Assembly (NCBI GenBank): GCA_013398275.1
Contig: VZSE01002177.1
Span: 1-64,000, forward strand
DNA from: Promerops cafer
Taxonomy: Eukaryota; Chordata; Aves; Passeriformes; Nectariniidae
Length of the DNA stretch: 64,000 bases
Reading direction: 5' to 3'
Shown here: one piece after another, positions 23,431-35,312 of the stretch
Numbering within the stretch: the first letter of the stretch is position 1
How the letters are laid out: each line of letters opens with the position of its first letter
Notes under the pieces: model-generated
Databases searched by the model: none
What the model was told of the DNA's origin: nothing
Seen by the model: only the letters and a program-made list of their open reading frames with translations
Made by a program: the position numbers and the translations under genes

Positions 23431-23660
23431 TGATAATAAGCATTTCTATAGTAACTTTTATCATAAGATACTGAAGTGATTCACCAGCACTAACCTTGGA
23501 ATAACCTTCTGGATCAGTTAGTTATCAGTTCTCCTCTTTTACATACAGAAAAGCAGTGTTGCAGAGCATTGAAGCAACTTTTCCAAAGTAGTTCATAGCC
23601 TGTGGCATAACTCAGGACCAAGGCACAGGTCTCTAGGCTCCAACATTGCTGCTTTGAGCA
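23431..23660 (+). repeat. MIR-type SINE relic
   Basis: The segment parallels amniote MIR consensus over most of its length. It starts with GATAATAAGCATTTCTATAG (compare ATAATAGCATTTATATAGCG). Then follow TTTTACATACAGAAAAGCAG (compare TTTTACAGATGGGGAAACTG), AGCAACTTTTCCAAAGTAGT (compare AGTGACTTGCCCAAGGTCAC) and CACAGGTCTCTAGGCTCCAA (compare CCCAGGTCTCCTGACTCCCA). It is highly diverged but collinear. MIR-type elements are pre-avian in age, so this copy is likely shared with other birds. Confidence 0.6.
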
Positions 23661-26437
23661 CAGGGTGACACTCCTTGAGGCAGCCCACTGCCAGACAAAG
23701 TGAGACTTTATTCCTCATTCCCAGTCAGCAGTGTAGCAGCAGAGAACCTCTGCTTCCTTTGTTTTTGGTCAAGCCTTTTCCCTACAGAGAAATAAATAAT
23801 CCATTTGCTGTTTCTGCCTGACATATCATCTACCATGCACAGCTCAGACGTCTAAAACACAGGTGAACAGAAGTAGAATCTGTTTTAATATATAATTGTC
23901 CAGTTTATTTCAGGATTCTGGAAAAAAGAATATTCCCTATTACACACAGGAACTTCAAGCAGGTTTCATAGGCACCACCTGTCATTTTCAAGCAGAAGAC
24001 TGATATAAGGCCTGGCATCAATTTTATCCATGGTCCCTGCTTCTCTCTTCTCTCCTCAAATATGTTTTTATTCTTTACACCAGTATCTGATTTTGATGAG
24101 CTGTCAGTATCCAGACTAGGCTGTCCAACCAGACTGTCCAACATGGGATGTCAGCTGCTAGCAGAACACAGATATGCCATTCTTCCCATGGAGCATGTGA
24201 AGAGTAGAGCATCTCAGGGGTTGTTCCAGCCCACCAGACCTAGCCCTGCTCTGCTCCTGCTTTCTAGTAGGAGCTGTGGGGTGCAAAGGAAATGTGGACA
24301 GTCTCAGCATACCAACCTCTTCAGGCTGGGCTCTAGCTGCTCCTTTGGTTGTTTGCAACCTTAGCTGGACTTACTGGTTAGCTCAAGCATATAAACAGAA
24401 TCCCCCCCCATGCAATAAACAACAGTGGTTTTATTGCCTTTTTTCCCCCTGGTACATCTGTGTCAGCCACAGTTAGGCAATTCTTCATCATGGAAGTACC
24501 AGCCAAGCCTTGAAATCCAAGCTGTTTTTACTGTCGGCAGTGATGTGCTTTCAGAGACTGAGCAGCTAAGGCATGTTGTCCAGAAAAGAAGCAGAAAATC
24601 ACTCAAAACACCCAAATAACATCCTGACTGAAAGAAAATGAGGGCCCAATCTCTCACCTTCTTTGGTATTTTACTTTGACAAACCTCATGGCACCTAAAA
24701 CAACCTTCCCAAAGGTCCCGGAGCTCTTGGAAAGATCAGCAGACTGCATGTTGTTCTAGTATGCATGCTCAACACTCACTTCTTTCCTTTGCCCTGTTAG
24801 AGTTTTTATCTCCTCCTTGTTTAATCAGGTATAGTTACCACTTTGCTCCACAGAGCTCAGATATATTTCCTTTCAGGTGCAGCTTTAGTGAACAATAAAT
24901 TTGACTCCAGTCACTCATAACACTCTTAACCAATTTAAACTCTCTCTTCCCTAAATTCAGGGGTACTCAAGGAAAAACTCTCCTCCATATTTTCCCTCTC
25001 TCCCAAACCAAGGTCTCTTCCACACTGATTGATTCACCATCACCTCTCACATGCCAGCTGCAGCTGAAAAGCTCCACCTGCTGCTATTACTCAGCAGTAA
25101 TTGCACTGCACTTTTGTGCAGGCTTCAGGCATTCATCATCAGGATGACTCAATAAGGCAGTCCTGCATTGATGAAAGGCCTTAGAGCCTCCATTTCTCTT
25201 GTACATGCAATAGCCACCTTCTGGATAAACTCTGGTGTGTGTTGGGGGGGATGGAAGAATGCATTTTATGATGAGTAATTTACTTGCCAAAATTTCTTGT
25301 CTCCTCTCCTCCCTGTTCTCAGGCTGTGTGAGAACCAATCCTCACAATCATACATTACTCCCTGAATATTTCCTGTGAGTGATGTTGCCTGTGTAGCTTA
25401 TCCTCAGGCAGTCCCCTAGAGAGCATTCAAAATCAGAGCCATGTGACAGATGTGTCCAGTCTGCAAGCCAGGACTTGGTGCCTCCCTCCCAGGAGACCCA
25501 AATCCTTTGTGCCTGCTTACTCTGCTGCTGGCTGTGCATGTTGGGGCTCTTTGGCTGCACTGGAGCTCTCAGTATGGCTACACTCCCACTCAAGCTTCCA
25601 CCTGATGTGTTCCAACTCCTTCCCAGCTGCAGAACCATCACTGGCCAGGCACACAGGGAAACCCCCTCCTTCACTTCCTCATTTGTATGAAAGCAGCCAA
25701 AGGACCAGATGTCACTGGTCACTGATTCCTGTCAGGGGCAAAAAAGAGGGCAGGAGAGAGCTGCTGGTGAAATGTCCGCTTGTTTCTCTCCAAAGCCATT
25801 TCCCCTGCTGCTTCAGGGCTGACTGTGCACACTTGGCGTGGAGGGATTCACAGGAACATAGACTTGTTTTTAGCAGGGGGTATTTCTCTGCCTGTGCTGG
25901 GCAAATATAACGCTGGGATGAAGGTCTCTAGAGAGTTCAAAATTCACTTTTCGTAACCATTATGTAATATTCCCTTGCAGCTGTCTGGCAGAACATTTCT
26001 GCTAACTAAATCACCAGAACAGATCTGGAAAGCAAGCAGAGCGTATACCTGCAGGGTCATACAATATTTATTTACCACTTGCAGGGTTCTATCATTTTGC
26101 TGTGGAATACCATTTATGCAGCTTTGGAAAGGTGCAACAGCTGTGTCAGGAGGCAAACCTAAGTCCAGAAAACCAGCACCACTCGTGGCACTATTACGAG
26201 CTCTGTCTGTAGCATCCCAGCAGCTCCTCCAGTGCCTCTGGTCACCCTGGCCTGGGCAGCAGAAGCATTTCTGATGGCTGTGGCATGATGAGCCTGAGCA
26301 CATTGGTGGATGAGGAGTGTCAGATGTTATGTTGGAATTGCTGAACAGGCTTTCCACCTTCACTTCTGTGGGTTTTCTTTGATTTCCCTTGTGCAGGTTG
26401 TGGAATGCATTCCTATGTATTTTAGACATCTACACCT
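23661..26437. other. Unique noncoding sequence
   Basis: No gene recognised. The 155-codon frame at 25443-25910 (+) and its overlapping antisense frame have no domain and no exon structure; the region is simply short of AT-type stop codons. A short repeated phrase, ACTGTCCAAC-like, occurs at about 24118-24141. Confidence 0.55.
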
Positions 26438-26490
26438 ACATACATATATATCTAAAAGAGTCTCTGTATATATATGCATCTCTATATGGC
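26438..26490. repeat. TA-rich microsatellite-like patch
   Basis: Contains TACATACATATATATC and later TGTATATATATGCATC. It is a degenerate TA/CA repeat of about 50 bases. Confidence 0.6.
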
Positions 26491-27168
26491 ACCATACTAA
26501 TAATCATTACCAGTATGAGGGGCAGAGTTACAAATCTGAAATACAGCAGACGTGCATTGCTGGTGCTGTCAGTGGGATTGCATCAAAGCTGGCTGAGAAT
26601 ATTAACAGGCTTCTTTTTCCCTGCAAGTATCAACACTTTGAAAATTCAGCCTATTTGACAATTGGTACAAAAGGAAAAGAAAAAAAAAGAGAGTTTCCAA
26701 ATCTTTCAGTTTGAGAAAGTTTAAAGATTTTTTTCTTCCCTTTCAAATATAAAAAATGTAGTTGAAAATGAATAAATTTTACCTCCTTTGGTTGGGAAAC
26801 ACAGTTCTCTCCGAACTATTTCTGTCCCAGACTTTCTGGCATTCTTAAAAGCTAATTGGTCTAGAGTTTTAAAGGTGTTGCACATCAAATGTACCTAAAG
26901 ATGCAGACAAGTGTACATAGTTCTAAAAAATAAAACTGAATTTCATTATGCACTGTTAGGTACCAAGTATCTTTACAAACCTGTATTTCCTCTGTAGGTG
27001 GGTGTCACAAGTGTTAGAGTAACCAATGATTCATTGCATATGTTATCACTGGGACACACAATTGCTTGATATTACCTTCTTCAGAACTCCTCAGAGACCT
27101 GGTCCTGATTTCCAGAGAGAGAAAAAACCTCATCCTCCAGTCCTCCTGTTTTACAATTTTATGCACTT

Positions 27169-27293
27169 TAATTGCAAAATCAAATAATTAAGAAGTGTAA
27201 CATAAAAGAAATACTAATCCAATTTATTTTAATTTACATTCATATAAACAAAAACAATTAATCTAATTATCAGGATAATTAATCCATTCTTAA
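27169..27293. promoter_or_regulatory. Dense homeodomain core-site cluster
   Basis: Thirteen TAAT or ATTA cores fall within 125 bases, counted by eye and some overlapping. Two of them sit in TAATCC, the motif preferred by OTX/PITX-type factors (27215-27220 and 27280-27285). There is also CAATTAATCTAATTATC at about 27255-27271. The stretch is AT-rich, which alone raises the count, but it is not a simple repeat. An enhancer role is inference. Confidence 0.3.
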
Positions 27294-27652
27294 TAAGTCA
27301 ACAACCTTATAAGCTTTATCTAACATACTGGAGGACAGCAGTTAGCTGCCAGGCATAAGCAAAACATAGCATTATCAGCACCAGCTGGAACACCTTATTC
27401 CATTTGGAATGCCAGATATAGCAGGGTGTCAGTCACTCCCAGATCAAAGGTGATGGTGGTGTTCATTTAGATAGTCTGTTCCAATTACAGGTGGTCAGAC
27501 AGTAGCCAGTGTCTCTGCTTTGCCAAGGGAGAGCACATAAAAACATTATGGTGTTTATCAAAATGACACAGCTTGTTACATTCAAAATTCAGATGAAAAG
27601 GTACTGAGAAATGCTTTCAGGATTAATCACAGAACATTCCCAATCTAAAATT

Positions 27653-27666
27653 TCATGCATGCATGA
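27653..27666. repeat. 14-base perfect palindrome
   Basis: TCATGCATGCATGA is its own reverse complement and contains overlapping CATG/ATGCAT units. No gene context. Confidence 0.6.
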
Positions 27667-30600
27667 TTCTAGAAAGTGACTATTTAAGTTAGGGATGCCT
27701 TAGATATGGAGAATCTACTAGTTAGCTGCCATTAATAGGAAAATCCCCATATTATCTGCAAAAACGTGCACACACGCAGAGAAAGCTACATTAAGTGTCA
27801 GAAGTCCCCTTTTACTGACACTAGAACTACCCTTCTAAGGAAAGGATCACAGAAAGACAAACTCTCAAAGGTTTTTTGTTTAGCCAATATAGTTTCTGTG
27901 ACTTTCCTCTGAGAGTTTCAGGAAGCTAACACACTGTCCAAACAAATCACTTAGTTGTTTACTCGAACTACCTGTTTGACACTGATGACTTTTCTGTCTA
28001 ATCATCCCATGTATTGCAGTACATCTGCCCACTGTGTGGCTGCCTGGGAAGGTAGAGGGAACATGAAGTTGTTTAGGTGTGGTGGTTATGAGGTGGCAGC
28101 AGCCGGCAGACCCAGTTTCAGTGGCTAGGAAACACAAACATAGATTTTTGATTTTTCAGATGGGGTGATACAGCTTATCCCAAGCCTTCCTAACTTCTGC
28201 TCACCAGTTTCTTGGCAAATTCAAATGAGATGCTTCTGAATTCACTAGCATTGCTTGGTATACCTTGCTTCTCCCTTTAAAAGGCAATCCCATATGATCA
28301 CAGGGGAAACAAAAATCCACCCCATCAGACAGAAAATGTATAGATTTTTTTAAATATTTCAGATCATGGCTCAATGGATAGATGCCACTTACTCCATTCC
28401 ACAGTGGTTCTGGCTCAAAAATTACTTGGAAGTACAGAGGTAGCAAAACACTGGTGCTAAAGATAGTAATTCTGTCAACTCCATACAGCAGTTGCTAATC
28501 TGCAAGAACCCACAGAACTGCTTCTTGACAGCTTGTTTCCAGCTACATTTTGATCCAGGCAAATTTAAGAGCAAATATCACCATTTGTCACCAAAAAACC
28601 ATGTGAGTTTCCCTGTACTGACTTTGATTTTTAATCAAAGTTCCCTAGGCACAGAACTGTTTTTTTCCTCTCACTACAGCCTCCAGAACAGACAAGCCTG
28701 ATCCTAATTAGTTTGCCTTACTCTAACTGGATTAAAATGTGTATTGAAAATTAATAATAATGATAATTATTAGCTCAGGTTTGATTGTAAAAAGGCAGTA
28801 TTTTGTAACACAAGATGCAAGCTCTTGGGAAAAGTAGATGTGTGAACAGGGAGGAGTTAAGTTTTGTATGATGGTGACTTCTGCCACTTTCTAAGACAGA
28901 CCACTTGAATTTGAAGTCTTATAATTCTGAATGGTGGTGGTATTGGTTAATTTTGTTGTTGCTGCTGTTGTTATTATTATTTCTCTATGTGCTTGGAAAG
29001 CCTTGCAGGGCTAGCAGAGGGTAAGAGCTGCTTGAGGGTTTCACAGGTACTTGCAGGCACTCTGAAACTGTGAGACAGATTTCTGAACTCCAGTTGCAGG
29101 TGTGGAGACAGGGGTTGTCTCAAGCCTTCACACTTCATTGTCACGATGTTATTTGTCTGTCCTAGTCCACCTCTGTCTTCCCAATTCAGTGGTTCCCAGT
29201 TTTCCCTTTCCTGATCAAACACTGGAACAGTCTATCAGGGCAAATGATTCTATGATTCTGTTGTCAAAATCTCCTGCAAATAACAGCATCTTTTGCTTTT
29301 CTCATTAATGGCATTGGGGACCCAATGGGTCTTATCACATTACATAAAGCCCTCCCTCTCCTTCCCCCACAGAAGATATACCTGACTCGTGACAGACCAG
29401 GGCTTAGTTGATTCATCTGAAAGGCTACAATGCTCCCTTCAGTACATCTTGATGCAGCACGTTATGTCAAGAGGCTGGAAAGGTTCAGAGGCACATTCCC
29501 CATCACGAGAAACGCCACTGCTGGAGCAGACTGGGAAAGCTGCAAACAGCCGGGATGGGGCATGGGGGATTGCAGAGGGCATCAAAGATCACCTGGGCTT
29601 TCCCTGGCAATGCTGCAGATGGTCACAGTAAACAAAAAGCAATGTCCCTCTGCAATACAAAGAACAGCTGGACTCTAGCAGAGCTCTCTGTTTGCTTCAG
29701 CATCGTCTCCAGTTTGTTTTCTGTTCCTGGCTGCCTTTGGCACTACAGGGTCTTAAGGTCTTTCTTGTCGTGCAAAAGCTTCCCAAACTCATTGTGAGGC
29801 TGGTCAGGTTCCTCCCGCTTCCTCCCATCCTGGAAATATTTGTTCATCAAGAGAAAGCACCTTCCTATATTCATTACAGCCCCTGATTGACAGGCAGGGC
29901 AGAAAGTGTAATTTGTAATGTTGAAGTGAGGTTGACAGGAATAAACTAGCAGTCTGATATTTTTGCTTTGCTACTATGTTGAGATAAATTGATCTTGCTT
30001 CTCCATTGTTTTACCTATGCAAGAAGAAGGACTTCTCTGTTTTTCCCACAATATGCAGCTGCAGCAGGCAGAATGAGGTTCCACTAGGCAGCAGCCAAAG
30101 ATACAAGATACATATGCAGAGAAGATGAACAAGGTTTTAAAAAGTAAGAATCTTTTTAAAATAGCCTTTAGGAAGATTAGCGTATGTGCACTTGAGCCCT
30201 TATCCCAGCCAAGGGGAAGGACTGACAGTAATTTATGATTAGTTTGAAACCTTTATCTGCAGCCTAAGATTTGCTTACAGTTTAAGACAAGAAAAGATAT
30301 GCAGTGATTAAAGACCAGGACTGGGAATCCAAGCCTCCAGGGTCCTACACTCACCTACATCTCCCTTCTTCTGCATCCCCTTTCCCATTAAAAAAAATTC
30401 CCTTTCTGCCACCATTGTCTGAATTACTTATGCCTTTCTCTGAGGGCCACACTTAAAAATATATTAAATCTGGAAAGCACTCAGAAAAAGGGAAAAGAAA
30501 AACCTTATGGCAAGGGCTGGATAAACTGCATTTCTGAAAAAGCTCATACTCTGAATATCAAAACCCTGTATCGTTCTTGAAATCCTTCTAAGATTAGACT

Positions 30601-33600
30601 TGGTCTCTCAGGCTTTGAAGACTAAAAGAAGCTTTTCTGTATGGCACGTTTTGTATGGACTTTGCAGAGTCCAAGGGCCACCTAAAAATGTCAGAGAGAG
30701 CAAAGCTCCTTCTGCAACTACGTGGGTGTAGGCAAAGAGTGGGTATGAAGGCAAGAGCAGAGGAGTTGGGTTTATGCCTGCACAGACGTGATAGCAGGGG
30801 AATATTTAGCTGGAGGGAGAGCATCATGAGCAGGAGCTACTGAGGAGTGTCCCCACTGGGACTGCTGTGCCCTCACATAACCCACAGGACACACAGCCGT
30901 GGAGGATGACTGTGTCCCTAGCTTTTGCCATCAGAGGGAATGCTTCAAGGAAAGAAATCTTCATGTGGTGGCCTTCCTGTGACCCCACAATGATGCCCTC
31001 CACATTACATCTTCTCGCAAAGAGCTTTCTAAAGGGATCTTTTCACCCTGTAGAATATTAACACAGTCACCAGACTTGTCTCAGCTCCTTCCCATTCTTA
31101 CACCAACATAGTGCATTCTTTGTTCCTTCCCTGGCTTTTTCTGGCTTTGGAGCATATCTGGGAGACAGAGGAACATGACTGGGAGCTGACCTTGACAGCT
31201 GGAGATGGGTAGAGATGTGGAGAATGCTGGTCATATTCTAGTTCCTCAGTGGAAGGTGGACAGCTGAGAAGTGTGGGATCAATGATCTCTCGGTCTGCCC
31301 CTGCTCTGGGATGGAGCACACAGGAAACCATGTTTACCTTTACCTAGTGGGCTCCACAGAAAGAGATCTAAAGATCTTGACCAATTTTAGTTGGACAAAA
31401 AAGGTAGTTCCTTAAGGCATGTGAGAAGATAAACTGAGAAAATATCTGGGCTACGATGTGCTGCAAGGAACTCATTCTTCTTTTTCTTCCATCCCTTCTC
31501 TTCCCTCCCCCCTCAGCTGGACATGAAAAAAAGCCTTTAAATAATTCTGTCTGCCTCTCAGTTTTTTTAGATTTTTTTGCTCCAGTTTATAAATAAGCCT
31601 CACTTCCCAATTACATGTATGCTCCTGATTTTGCGTAGAGAATCGGGATACTTACCCAGGCACTGCCAATTCCCTCTCTCTATATATAACCCCCCAGACA
31701 GGGAGGATAATAATTACATGTGAGGTCAGGCAGAGAACAATGTAACTGAAGATAGTGCTGACTAAATAGACGAAAGGAAGGAAAGGCGAGTAAAGTGGTG
31801 GATCATGCTCAGGTAAAGAGTGATGGGGTAGGGCAGATCACTGCACTCCTCCAGAGACTTTTGCACAAGCAACATATCTAAGCAATACTCTGAATGTGTC
31901 TCCTGTTACCAGCACATTGATTTCCGCTTGACAGGGAAATTGGGCATCAGAGTTTAAATGAAATGGAGTCTTGCTGTTTCCATGGAATTCTCCCATGCCA
32001 ATCAGAGTAATGGAGGGCACACTGTGATTTGTATAAAAGTAAACAAAATAAGGCTTCTGCAAAGGCAGTGGGTTATCTTTTCCATTCGGACTAAAAATCC
32101 CATATGTTCTCATCATAGATCCTCTCCTTCCCCACCTCTGCTTCAGCAGAAAGATCCTTGTCCTACATACAGCCTTTACTTCAGTTCACTGGATCCCACA
32201 GAGAGCCTTCCTGGATAAATAGCATTAAATATAACAGATAAATTACAGGACTGATAGCTTAATCCCATATAACAAACTACAGGTTTCTTTGATGTATCCA
32301 GCTTTTCTGGATCAGTTTTGGGGTTTTCCTCTGACCTATAATCTTCTCCTCTAGTTACAGGCACCCTGTGTGGCTCAGTTAAGACTGTATTTTGATATTT
32401 CATACCCTAGCCTTCCACCCTCCCAGGGAAAGCAGTCTACTCCTGAAGATGAAATTTTAAAATGTGAAAAATGAGCAACCAAATATCAGCTTAGCATGTA
32501 GTTTCCACTGCAGCCTGTCAGTGGAAATGGAAAGGTTCATCTCTGGGCAGCATGGGCAAGGAGAGCTTTGGGTGTATTTTTCTTCTTTGCACTAGCACCA
32601 GCTATCTCACCTGACAAAACAACAGGCAGTTCATCAGGCTCTATCACACCAAACATTAACAATTTCTTACCACCCAAGCACCTGAAATAGTTTGGATATA
32701 TATTTGTGTAATGCAAGTTCACCACGGCATGAGGTGTTTCCTACCTCAAGCACAGAGACAACATAGGGTGGGCATTAGCCCACCTGGAGCTCTGTGTTAC
32801 CACAGCTGGATCACTTCCATCCCTGAAACAGCTTGGATATAACCATGTTCCCCCACATTGTACAGCGTGGCCATTCCCCACAAAGACTAAAACTGCAGCT
32901 GCCTCAAGTTTGTCCTTCCAACCACACAGCAAAATCTCACTTCCCAGAAACAGAATCCTGTGTTTGCTCTGGCAGTGACAACAGCTCTTCCTCCTTTCCT
33001 TCTGGCCTGGAATATAAGCAGGGATCAGATTTGTGATCTCAGACAAAATTCAAAGTCACAGAAGAGGAAAAAAATGCAGATTTACCCCTTTTTTAAACTT
33101 ATTCACATAAGGGAGCTACAAACCTAGTTGTTTTTTTCCCAGCCCATTTTATCGTCTAAGCAGCATCAAGTTGGCATGCAACCAAACACTGTGATTTTAC
33201 CACTATGGTCATAGATTTCAGCAAATTTGTTTTCCACAGACAAACAGAGACAGGCTAATAAATGCAGATGAAAGATAAAATGCAGCAGAAAGTGAAGGGA
33301 TAGGAAAAAAGAATGAGTACTCTTGTCAGAGTGTGGTGATGAATGGGTAGCTATTATTTTCAGACTCAGGCAGTACTGGGAATTGACTTTGGACAAGTTG
33401 AAGTTGCAGGTCAAGGTCAATACCTGAGTCAAGCTTATGATTCAAAGTCTGGATCATGTTTCTTCCTCACTCTTCGCAGCTGGGGCAGTAGGGCAGTACT
33501 AAATATTAATATTTCAGCTTAGAAACTAGGACTGTTTTTTAAGGGATTCACACACATTTCAACTACAAGAAACAAAGTGAGGCTACACCTTAACAAGCTT

Positions 33601-34519
33601 AAAAGAGGGTGTCCAACTGCCCATCAAGGATTTACCAGGGCTGGATCCCTAACATTGTTGTCCTAGGAATGTGTTATGGCTGGAAAAGAGAAAGCTAAAA
33701 CCAACAGTGAGAGCAAAAGACTATGTTGCTTGTGACTTATAGCCATGGGAGCAATGCTGCTGCATGGGTACCAAGGTGGGGGGACAACTGTTGTAAGCTT
33801 GAATACAAAAACCCTTGGCTTGTGCTTTAGCTTTTAAACTCACGGGCAACACAGCCTAAGCTCCCCATTGTAACTTTCAGCCATAGAGTCCAAACTTTTA
33901 CTTGGAATAAAATATTTTAAAAGTCTAAGGAAATTATAGACAGAAAATGAATAAGAACTAAGATGAACCATCCTCTGCTGTCTGCTAGCTTACTCTGTTT
34001 TATGCGTTTTATCATACTGGGAAAAAACTGTTGGTTATTTTATAGTCCTCTACACCTTGACCTAAGGTCATTAGAAAGAAATGTTCCACAAGCAATGAAC
34101 TGTCCATAGGATGATGTTAAGACTTCCTTAGAGTTTCATGATAGTAATCCACAGTCATAAATCCATCTCAGTTTCTTCTGACTTGGTGCATCTACATGAA
34201 TGATCTTGCTATCACAAGAATTATCTGAACTTGTATCCATGGGAAAAAAAAATAGAGTATAACTTTCAAGTTTTCACCTTCCATTTAAAAGTTTGAAAAA
34301 ATGAATGGCACTGAAGATTCCACTGTATTTGCACAGGAAGTGGGTCAAGCTGCTCAAAAGTGTACAAGTCTGAAGCAGATTTTCAGAGGAGCAAAGGAAG
34401 TGTGTGTATATTTGTGAAATGAGAAAAAGACTAAGTGAAAGTTTAATAAACTCCCAAAGGGAACAGGAAAAGAAAAGATGTTAATGCAATTACTGCTGAT
34501 AACATTTTGAAAGAGTGTG

Positions 34520-34545
34520 CATGTGAGAGGGAGAGAGAGAGAAAT
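34520..34545. repeat. Short GA-rich repeat
   Basis: GTGAGAGGGAGAGAGAGAGA lies within a purine-rich stretch of about 25 bases. It is a short simple repeat. Confidence 0.7.
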
Positions 34546-35094
34546 TAGTACATCAACTTGGAATCCTTAATTACCAGCATGTTAATTACACAACAAAGTT
34601 ATCCTCTTATAATGAAAGAAATGAACAAATATCAGAAGCGTTTTTCCATTTAATCCAGAAAATGAGTTGTGTGATGTAAATCTGGAAGAACTCCAAAGAA
34701 GTCAAAGGAGTTAGCCAGTCTCCAGCATAAGACAGCAAAGATGTGATGCAGTAAGGAAATACACGAAGTACTGTCTGATTTCTCTCTCGGGAGGAGAGAG
34801 GCCATGAGGTTGGTTCCCTTTGGTCCCTGCATGTGACTGAATGCTGACTAATGTGTGGTTTAACTAATGAGGTTCCTTTGCTTGGAGCATTGGCCTCTTC
34901 CTAATGGGCTGTTGAGTGAGAGACCTTTACAGAGGTTATAACTCTTCTGTTAATTGGGAACCAGAGGTAATTAGGAAAATGGGATCACATCAGTGTTCTG
35001 TTACTAACAGAGATGAATCAAAAAAGTAAATATTTCACTCAGACATAAGTTAGGCTATTTATTAGGCTGCTGTTGCCTACACACGTCTGGTTAA
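34546..35094. other. Unique noncoding sequence
   Basis: No gene recognised. AATTAC/TTAATTAC phrases near 34568-34590 are AT-rich but not repetitive. Confidence 0.5.
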
Positions 35095-35312
35095 GTTTAA
35101 CGTGCTCGTAAGACTTGTGCTTCAAATCCCTCACCAGCATCATTGTCCTTCTCCAGACATCCTCCAGCACCTCAATGTCCTTGTGGTGAGGGGTGCAAAA
35201 CTCAACACAGGATTTGATGTGTGGCCTCACCAGGGCCCAGTACAGGGGCACAATCACTGCCCTGGTCCTGCTGGCCACACTTTTCCTGATACAGGCCAGG
35301 ATGACATTAGCA
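35095..35312 (-). mobile_element. CR1 LINE fragment, end of reverse-transcriptase ORF
   Basis: The minus strand reads, in an open frame, SRTRAVIVPLYWALVRPHIK then SCVEFCTPHHKDIEVLEDVW, matching the CR1 ORF2 C-terminal region (typically SRTRAVIVPLYSALVRPHLE, then DIEVLERVQRR, then GLEHKSYEERL). The match continues upstream as CATCCTGGCCTGTATCAGGA-like sequence (complement near 35285-35312). It fades after the HKSYE motif, so the CR1 3' UTR and tail are missing. Because CR1 normally keeps its 3' end, this piece was probably separated from its tail by a later deletion or rearrangement. It is inactive. A + strand frame (35102-35455) is only its antisense shadow. Confidence 0.88.

Larger units (their letters stand above)
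26491..34519. other. Long unique noncoding segment
   Basis: About 8 kb with no gene and no clear interspersed repeat. It holds the homeodomain-site cluster at 27169-27293, a palindrome at 27653-27666 and a TTG/TTA triplet patch at about 28956-28980, listed separately where useful. Frames up to about 100 codons (for example 32741-33046 minus) show no domain. Scarcity of recognisable repeats over this length may reflect a conserved or simply old region. Confidence 0.5.

Noticed and set aside
25443..25910. 155-codon + strand frame overlapping frames on both strands
   Set aside because: Several frames are open at once because the region is short of stop-type trinucleotides; no domain and no conserved motif.
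29220..29262. ATGATTCTATGATTCTG resembling the CR1 tail
   Set aside because: Only the tail octamer and one short phrase (ACTGGAACAG) are present; the expected upstream CR1 3' UTR is absent, so chance is as likely.
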